Source: Brevundimonas sp. UBA7534 (GTDB lineage Bacteria > Pseudomonadota > Alphaproteobacteria > Caulobacterales > Caulobacteraceae). Taken from it: a stretch of DNA of 9,790 nt. The stretch covers positions 1 through 9,790 of the forward strand of contig NZ_DLMO01000173.1 in assembly GCF_002479325.1 (NCBI RefSeq), in the 5' to 3' direction. The position numbers were made by a program, and so were the translations under genes. How positions within the stretch are numbered: the stretch's first letter is position 1; every line of letters starts with the position of its first letter. Positions 5,469-9,790 of the stretch are shown here, one piece after another. The notes below the pieces were generated by a model. The model saw nothing but the letters and a program-made list of their open reading frames with translations. It was not told where the DNA came from and searched no databases.

Positions 5469-6653
5469 ATGACCGATCTGGACGCTTTTCGCGCCGAGAC
5501 GCGCGCCTGGCTGGAGGCGAACTGCCCGCCCGAGGTGCGCGGGCCGTTGGGCTCCGAGGCCGACATGATCTGGGGCGGGCGCGACGCCGTCTTCGCCACC
5601 CCCGGTCACAGGCTGTGGCTGGAGCGGATGGGCGCGCGCGGCTGGACCGCGCCCGAATGGCCCAGAGAATACGGCGGCGGGGGCCTGAGCCGCGAGGAGG
5701 CCAAGGTGCTGGCCTCCGAACTGCGCCGCATCAAGGCCCAGCCGGCGCTGAACAGCTTCGGCGTCTGGATGCTGGGGCCGGCGCTGCTGGCCTTCGGGAC
5801 CGAGGAACAGAAGAAGCGTTTCCTGCCCGAGATCGTGCGCGGCGAGACCCGTTGGTGCCAGGGCTATTCCGAACCGGGCGCCGGCTCCGACCTGGCCTCG
5901 ATCCAGACGCGGGCGGAGGATCGGGGCGACCACTGGATCGTCAACGGCCAGAAGATCTGGACCAGCTACGCCGACAAGGCCGACTGGATCTTCTGCCTGG
6001 TACGCACGGACCCCGAGGCGCCCAAGCATCTGGGGATCAGCTTCGTCCTGTTCGACATGAAGACGCCGGGCGTGACGACGCGGCCGATCACCCTGATTTC
6101 CGGCAAGTCGCCCTTTTGCGAGACCTTCTTCGACGATGTGCGGGTGGAGAAGGAGAACCTGGTCGGCACGCTGAACCGCGGCTGGGACGTGGCCAAGCAT
6201 TTGCTGGCCCACGAGCGCACCATGATCGGCGCCATGGGCGAGGTCGGCGGCGGTCGGCCGGTGGGCCAGGTGGCGCTGGACGCCGTCGGCACGGACGAAG
6301 CCGGCCGGCTGGACGAACCCATGCTGCGCGCCCGCATCGCCGATCTGGAGATCGACCAGGCCGCCTTCCGCCTGGCGATGGAGCGCGTCGGCGATCAGGT
6401 GAAGGCGAAACAGGCCCATCCGGCCATCGCCTCGATGCTGAAATACTATGGGTCCGAGCTGAACAAGCGCCGCCACGAACTCCTGATGGCGGCGGGCGGG
6501 GCGGACGCGCTGGAATGGGAGAGCGAGCGCTCGCGCGGCGGTTCGGCCGCCCGCGACTGGCTGCGCACCAAGGCCAACTCCATCGAGGGCGGGACCAGCG
6601 AAATCCAGCTGAACATCATCGCCAAACATCTGCTGCAGCTGCCGGGAGCCTGA
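5469..6653 (+). CDS. Acyl-CoA dehydrogenase, catalytic chain
   Basis: A 394-residue flavoenzyme subunit that introduces an alpha-beta double bond into an acyl-CoA with FAD as cofactor and electron-transfer flavoprotein as usual acceptor. The N-terminal helical domain includes GWTAPEWPREYGGGGL (58-73). The middle beta domain has the FAD/substrate motif QGYSEPGAGSDLAS (131-144) and WIVNGQKIWTSYA (156-168). The C-terminal helical domain ends with NSIEGGTSEIQLNIIAKHLL (370-389), where E373 is in the position of the family's catalytic base. GGGGA (5456-5460) lies 8 bases before ATG 5469; the frame extends back to GTG 5403, but that part shows no conservation-like features or ribosome-binding site. 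The next dehydrogenase gene starts 3 bases after the stop, so the two are co-translated and probably form one enzyme. The substrate is unknown; bulky, branched or steroid-side-chain CoA esters are possible. Confidence 0.93.
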   Translation: MTDLDAFRAETRAWLEANCPPEVRGPLGSEADMIWGGRDAVFATPGHRLWLERMGARGWTAPEWPREYGGGGLSREEAKVLASELRRIKAQPALNSFGVWMLGPALLAFGTEEQKKRFLPEIVRGETRWCQGYSEPGAGSDLASIQTRAEDRGDHWIVNGQKIWTSYADKADWIFCLVRTDPEAPKHLGISFVLFDMKTPGVTTRPITLISGKSPFCETFFDDVRVEKENLVGTLNRGWDVAKHLLAHERTMIGAMGEVGGGRPVGQVALDAVGTDEAGRLDEPMLRARIADLEIDQAAFRLAMERVGDQVKAKQAHPAIASMLKYYGSELNKRRHELLMAAGGADALEWESERSRGGSAARDWLRTKANSIEGGTSEIQLNIIAKHLLQLPGA

Positions 6654-6656
6654 GCC

Positions 6657-7775
6657 ATGCCCCTGATCCTGACCGAAGAGCAGACGATGCTGCAGGAGGC
6701 CGCCGACGGCTTCCTGGCCGAAAACGCCCCCATCGCCCACCTGCGCAAGCTGCGCGACGACCGCGACGCCGACGGCGTGTCGCGCGACCTGTGGCGAGCG
6801 TTCGGCGAGATGGGCTTCGCCGGCGTGCTGATCCCCGAGGAACACGGCGGCGCCGGACTGGGCGCGGTGGAGGCGGGCGTGATCGCCGAGAGCCTGGGGC
6901 GGACGCTGACGCCGTCGCCCTTCATGGGATCGTCGGTTTTGTCCGCCAAGGTGCTGGCGGACGGCGGGTCCGAGGCGCAGCAGGCCTGGCTGCCGAAGAT
7001 CGCGGCCGGCGAGGCCATCCTGTCTTTGGCCGTGGACGAGGGCGCCAAGCACGCCCCGGCGAAGATCGCCACGCAGGCCGAACGGTCGGGCAACGGCTTT
7101 CGGCTGAACGGCGCCAAGGGCTTCGTGCTGGACGGGCACGTCGTGGACGCCCTGATCGTCGTGGCGAAGGCCGAGGAGGGGACGACGCTGTTCCTGGTCG
7201 ATCCGAAGGCGCCCGGCGTCGAGATCGAGCGCACCGTCATGGTCGACGCCCACAACGCCGCGCGGATCGTCCTGAACGACGTCGCGGTCGATGCGGATGC
7301 GGTGATCGGCGAGGTCGGGAACGGCGAGACGCTGCTGAACGGCGCCCTGGCGCTGGGCCGGGCCTGCGCGGCCTCCAGCCTGACCGGCGCGGGCGACCAG
7401 GCCTTCAAGGTCACGCTGGACTACCTGCGCACCCGAAAGCAGTTCGGCAGGCTGATCGGCGAGTTCCAGGCTCTGCAGCATCGGGCGGCGCACCTGTTCA
7501 CCGAGCTGGAGCTGGCCCGCGCGGCGACGCTGGGCGCGCTTCAGGCCCTCGACGCCGGTCGCGAGGACGCGGATATGGCCGCCTCGGTCGCCAAGGCCAA
7601 GGCCGGGCGGGTCGCCGAACTGGCCGTGCAGGAGGCGGTGCAGATGCATGGCGGCGTCGGCATGACCGACGAATTCGACGTGGGCCTGTTCATGAAGCGG
7701 GTGCGGGTGCTGAACGAACTGCTGGGCGACGCCGGTTTCCACAGCGAGCGGCTGTCGCAGGCTCAAGGCTTCTGA
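6657..7775 (+). CDS. Acyl-CoA dehydrogenase-like subunit lacking the catalytic glutamate
   Basis: A 372-residue member of the acyl-CoA dehydrogenase superfamily. Recognisable parts are GFAGVLIPEEHGGAGLG (53-69) in the N-terminal domain, NGFRLNGAKGFVLDG (146-160) in the beta domain, RKQFGRLIGEFQALQHR (260-276) and MHGGVGMTDEFDVGLFMKR (330-348) in the C-terminal domain. The FAD/substrate segment is degenerate (LAVDEGAKHAPAK in place of a TEPxAGSD-type motif). There is no EGT/EGG-type catalytic glutamate loop after the HGG motif. It is likely a non-catalytic partner that still contributes to FAD binding through the R-x-QFG region, as in two-gene heterotetrameric dehydrogenases. GGGAG (6644-6648) lies 8 bases before the ATG inside the previous gene. 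The alternative is an enzyme with its base elsewhere in the fold. Confidence 0.9.
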   Translation: MPLILTEEQTMLQEAADGFLAENAPIAHLRKLRDDRDADGVSRDLWRAFGEMGFAGVLIPEEHGGAGLGAVEAGVIAESLGRTLTPSPFMGSSVLSAKVLADGGSEAQQAWLPKIAAGEAILSLAVDEGAKHAPAKIATQAERSGNGFRLNGAKGFVLDGHVVDALIVVAKAEEGTTLFLVDPKAPGVEIERTVMVDAHNAARIVLNDVAVDADAVIGEVGNGETLLNGALALGRACAASSLTGAGDQAFKVTLDYLRTRKQFGRLIGEFQALQHRAAHLFTELELARAATLGALQALDAGREDADMAASVAKAKAGRVAELAVQEAVQMHGGVGMTDEFDVGLFMKRVRVLNELLGDAGFHSERLSQAQGF

Positions 7776-7791
7776 GATTCCGCCTGACCGC

Positions 7792-7816
7792 CCCCGTCCT
7801 TCGCGGTAAGACGGGG
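7792..7816 (+). promoter_or_regulatory. GC-rich hairpin in the dnaX leader
   Basis: CCCCGTC (7792-7798) and GACGGGG (7810-7816) form a perfect 7-bp stem with an 11-base loop. The stem ends 2 bases before the dnaX ATG at 7819 and contains the only purine-rich stretch that could serve as a ribosome-binding site. It fills most of the 43-base gap after the dehydrogenase genes. It may lower dnaX translation or separate the two transcription units. There is no T run, so a classical intrinsic terminator is unlikely. Confidence 0.45.
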
Positions 7817-7818
7817 CC

Positions 7819-9663
7819 ATGACGGACAGCGACCCGAATCTGGACGGCCCGCCCTGGGACGAGGACGTCGTCGAACGCGACGAGAACACCGACGACATGT
7901 TCGGCGCGCCTGCTGTCGAACCGGCGCCGGCGGCCGACACCACGCCTGCCGCCCCTCCGACTGCCGCGCAAGTCCCGGCCGAGGCCCCGAGCGATGACGG
8001 CGCCGCCTATCAGGTGCTGGCGCGCAAATACCGCCCGCGCACCTTCGAGGATCTGATCGGCCAGGAGGCGATGGTCCGCACCCTGACCAACGCCTTCGCC
8101 ACCGGCCGCATCGCCCACGCCTTCATGCTGACCGGGGTGCGCGGCGTCGGCAAGACGACCACGGCCCGCCTGCTGGCCCGCGCCCTGAACAACGAGACCG
8201 ACGCCATCGACAAGCCGTCGCTGGCCCTGACCGCCCACGGCCGGCACGACGCCGCCATCATGGCCGGCCAGCACATGGACGTGATGGAGATGGATGCGGC
8301 GTCGCACACCGGCGTCAACGACATTCGCGACATCCTGGAAAGCGTCCGCTATGCGCCGGTCGAGGCGCGCTACAAGGTCTATGTGCTGGACGAGGTCCAC
8401 ATGCTGTCGACGCAGGCGTTCAACGCCCTGCTGAAGACGCTGGAGGAGCCGCCCCCCCACGCCAAATTCATCTTCGCCACCACCGAGATCCGCAAGGTGC
8501 CGGTGACGATCCTGAGCCGGTGCCAGCGTTTCGACCTGCGCCGCGTCGAGCCGGAAATCCTGGTCGAGCACCTGGGCCGGATCGCCGACCGCGAAGGCAT
8601 GCGGATCGAGGCCGACGCCCTGGCCCTGATCGCGCGCGCGGCCGAAGGCTCGGTCCGCGACGGCCTGTCGCTGCTGGACCAGGCCCTGGTCCAGGCCGAG
8701 GGCGGAGAGACGGTCAAGACCGAGACGGTGCGCGACATGCTGGGCCTGGCCGACCGCAGCCAGACCATCGCCCTGTTCGAAAGCGTCATGGCCGGCCGCA
8801 CGCCCGAGGCGCTGGAGACCTTCCGCACGCTTTACGGCTTCGGCGCCGATCCTGTGCAGGTGACCAACGACCTGCTGGAACATTGCCACGCCGCCTCGGT
8901 GGCCAAGATGCTGGGGCCCAACGCGACGCGCCTGCCCAACGACCAGGCGCAGAAGCTAGCGGCGCTGGGCGCCGCCATTCCCGCCGCCACCCTGTCGCGC
9001 ACCTGGCAGATGCTGCTGAAGGCGCTGGACGAGGTGCGGCGCGCGCCCAATCCGGCCGATGCGGTGGAAATGGCCCTTGTCCGTCTGGCCTACGCCGCCG
9101 ACCTGCCGGGGCCGGAAGAGGCGCTGAAGCGTCTGCAATCCGGCGAGCCCCTTGGCGGCGGTTCGGCCCCGCGCGGCGGCGGCGGGAGCGGTGGGGGCGG
9201 CGGCGCGTCCGCGCAACTGGCCGCGCGGCCGGTCATGGCACCGGCCCTGCCCGATCCGCAGAGCTTCGAACAGGTCGTGGCCCTGATCGGCGAGAAGCGC
9301 GAGATCGGCCTGCAGATGGATGTCGAACGCTACGTGAAGCCGGTGTCGTTCAAGCCCGGCGCCATCGTCTATGAGAGCGTCCAGGGCGCGCCGGTCGAGC
9401 TGGCGCGCAAGCTGGCCTCGCGCCTGAAGGACTGGACCGGCCGCACCTGGCTGATCGCCGCCAACGGCCAGGGCGGCGGCGAGACCCTGATCGAGCAGCA
9501 GAGGAAGGCCCGCGCCGCCGAGCGCGAAGCCGTCGAAAGCGACGCCTTCATCCAGTCGGTGCTGACGGCCTTCCCCGGCGCGAAACTGGGCGAAATCCGC
9601 ACGGTTGCGCCGACGGTCGTCACGCCGGAAATCCCGGATGAAGGCGAAAACGACGAGGATTGA
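7819..9663 (+). CDS. dnaX: DNA polymerase III subunit tau/gamma (clamp loader)
   Basis: A 614-residue clamp-loader ATPase that loads the sliding clamp at the replication fork. After an acidic/Pro-Ala extension (1-62), the AAA+ core starts at YQVLARKYRPRTFEDLIGQE (64-83). It has Walker A GVRGVGKTT (106-114), Walker B-type VYVLDEVHMLS (187-197), LLKTLEEPP (204-212) and the SRC arginine-finger motif ILSRCQRF (231-238). The stretch 121-160, where the zinc module with four cysteines lies in E. coli, contains no cysteine. The core ends near 440 and is followed by a Gly-rich tract (446-462). The C-terminal part (about 480-600) resembles the alphaproteobacterial tau C-terminal domain that contacts the polymerase. 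The ATG at 7819 lacks a strong ribosome-binding site, but no better start precedes the conserved core. The gene is intact and single-copy in this window. An E. coli-type A-AAA-AAG slip site is absent, so gamma is not made by that mechanism. Confidence 0.97.
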   Translation: MTDSDPNLDGPPWDEDVVERDENTDDMFGAPAVEPAPAADTTPAAPPTAAQVPAEAPSDDGAAYQVLARKYRPRTFEDLIGQEAMVRTLTNAFATGRIAHAFMLTGVRGVGKTTTARLLARALNNETDAIDKPSLALTAHGRHDAAIMAGQHMDVMEMDAASHTGVNDIRDILESVRYAPVEARYKVYVLDEVHMLSTQAFNALLKTLEEPPPHAKFIFATTEIRKVPVTILSRCQRFDLRRVEPEILVEHLGRIADREGMRIEADALALIARAAEGSVRDGLSLLDQALVQAEGGETVKTETVRDMLGLADRSQTIALFESVMAGRTPEALETFRTLYGFGADPVQVTNDLLEHCHAASVAKMLGPNATRLPNDQAQKLAALGAAIPAATLSRTWQMLLKALDEVRRAPNPADAVEMALVRLAYAADLPGPEEALKRLQSGEPLGGGSAPRGGGGSGGGGGASAQLAARPVMAPALPDPQSFEQVVALIGEKREIGLQMDVERYVKPVSFKPGAIVYESVQGAPVELARKLASRLKDWTGRTWLIAANGQGGGETLIEQQRKARAAEREAVESDAFIQSVLTAFPGAKLGEIRTVAPTVVTPEIPDEGENDED

Positions 9664-9666
9664 TTT

Positions 9667-9790
9667 CTCCCTCCCCTTCATGGGGAGGGGTGATCGCGTC
9701 AGCGATCGGGGAGGGGTTCGTCAGGGCGTGAGCGAGGCGTCATAACACCCCACCCGGTCTCGCCGCTGGCTCGACCACCCTCCCCATGAA
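9667..9790. repeat. Structured REP-like intergenic repeat after dnaX (runs off the window)
   Basis: The 127 bases after the dnaX stop show no gene. They contain a hairpin of 8 bp (9669-9676 with 9682-9689, loop TTCAT) and a second of 6 bp (GATCGC 9692-9697 with GCGATC 9702-9707). GGGGAGGGGT occurs twice (9682-9691 and 9708-9717). A 13-base sequence at 9677-9689 returns in inverted orientation at 9778-9790, the last bases of the window. The nested symmetry suggests a dispersed palindromic repeat of roughly 125-140 bases whose right end is cut off. The first hairpin lies 5 bases after the dnaX stop and may protect or end the transcript. Confidence 0.7.

Noticed and set aside
5615..7822. A 735-codon plus-strand open frame in an alternative frame
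   Set aside because: It has Arg/Gly-rich composition typical of a shifted high-GC frame and no motif; the genuine dehydrogenase frames explain this DNA.
5112..7943. A 943-codon minus-strand open frame opposite the acyl-CoA dehydrogenase genes
   Set aside because: It is antisense to two well-supported genes, is low in recognisable structure and overlaps parts of four genes.
7690..8889. A 399-codon minus-strand open frame inside dnaX
   Set aside because: It is antisense to the conserved AAA+ core of DnaX and has no recognisable domain.
8899..9180. Programmed frameshift in dnaX producing gamma
   Set aside because: There is no A-AAA-AAG or long A or T run at the expected place after the collar domain.

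Overview
The window is about 70% GC with a strong G/C bias at third codon positions, tightly packed genes and short intergenic gaps. The DnaX form, the paired acyl-CoA dehydrogenases and one Caulobacter-type promoter (TTGACTT-N12-GCGACATC) all point to an alphaproteobacterium of the Caulobacterales, perhaps Brevundimonas or a close relative. The genus is an inference from gene character, because no search was possible. I see no tRNA, rRNA, CRISPR array, transposase or phage gene. The region looks like ordinary chromosome.

Layout. Positions 1-48 hold the probable 3' end of an upstream gene. A plus-strand signalling cluster follows (123-2295): an exported protein with four EF-hand loops, an ECF sigma factor, a single-pass membrane protein in the anti-sigma position, and a membrane-anchored helical protein resembling periplasmic CnrX-type metal sensors. 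The last three genes overlap by 4 bp each, so they are almost certainly co-translated. The likely circuit is an envelope sensor and an anti-sigma factor that together hold the sigma factor at the membrane until a periplasmic signal releases it. The neighbouring EF-hand protein suggests divalent cations such as calcium as the signal, but this is inference.

On the minus strand lie a KDPG aldolase of the Entner-Doudoroff pathway (2309-2983) with a recognisable promoter, and a multi-pass membrane histidine kinase (3068-4408) with no response regulator beside it. Divergent from the kinase is an 85-residue stand-alone Lrp/AsnC-type ligand-binding domain (4575-4832). It converges within 2 bp on an uncharacterised four-helix membrane protein (4835-5338, minus).

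The right part is a plus-strand run. Two adjacent acyl-CoA dehydrogenase genes (5469-7775) probably encode the two chains of one heteromeric enzyme, since only the first keeps the catalytic glutamate. They are followed by dnaX (7819-9663), the clamp-loader subunit of DNA polymerase III, whose leader can form a GC-rich hairpin over the ribosome-binding region. The final 127 bases after dnaX are non-coding and form a structured, REP-like repeat that runs off the window.

No wholly new system is evident. The best candidates for a second look are the EF-hand/sigma/anti-sigma/sensor cassette, the asymmetric dehydrogenase pair, the cysteine-free zinc-module region and glycine tract of DnaX, and the repeat at the right end.
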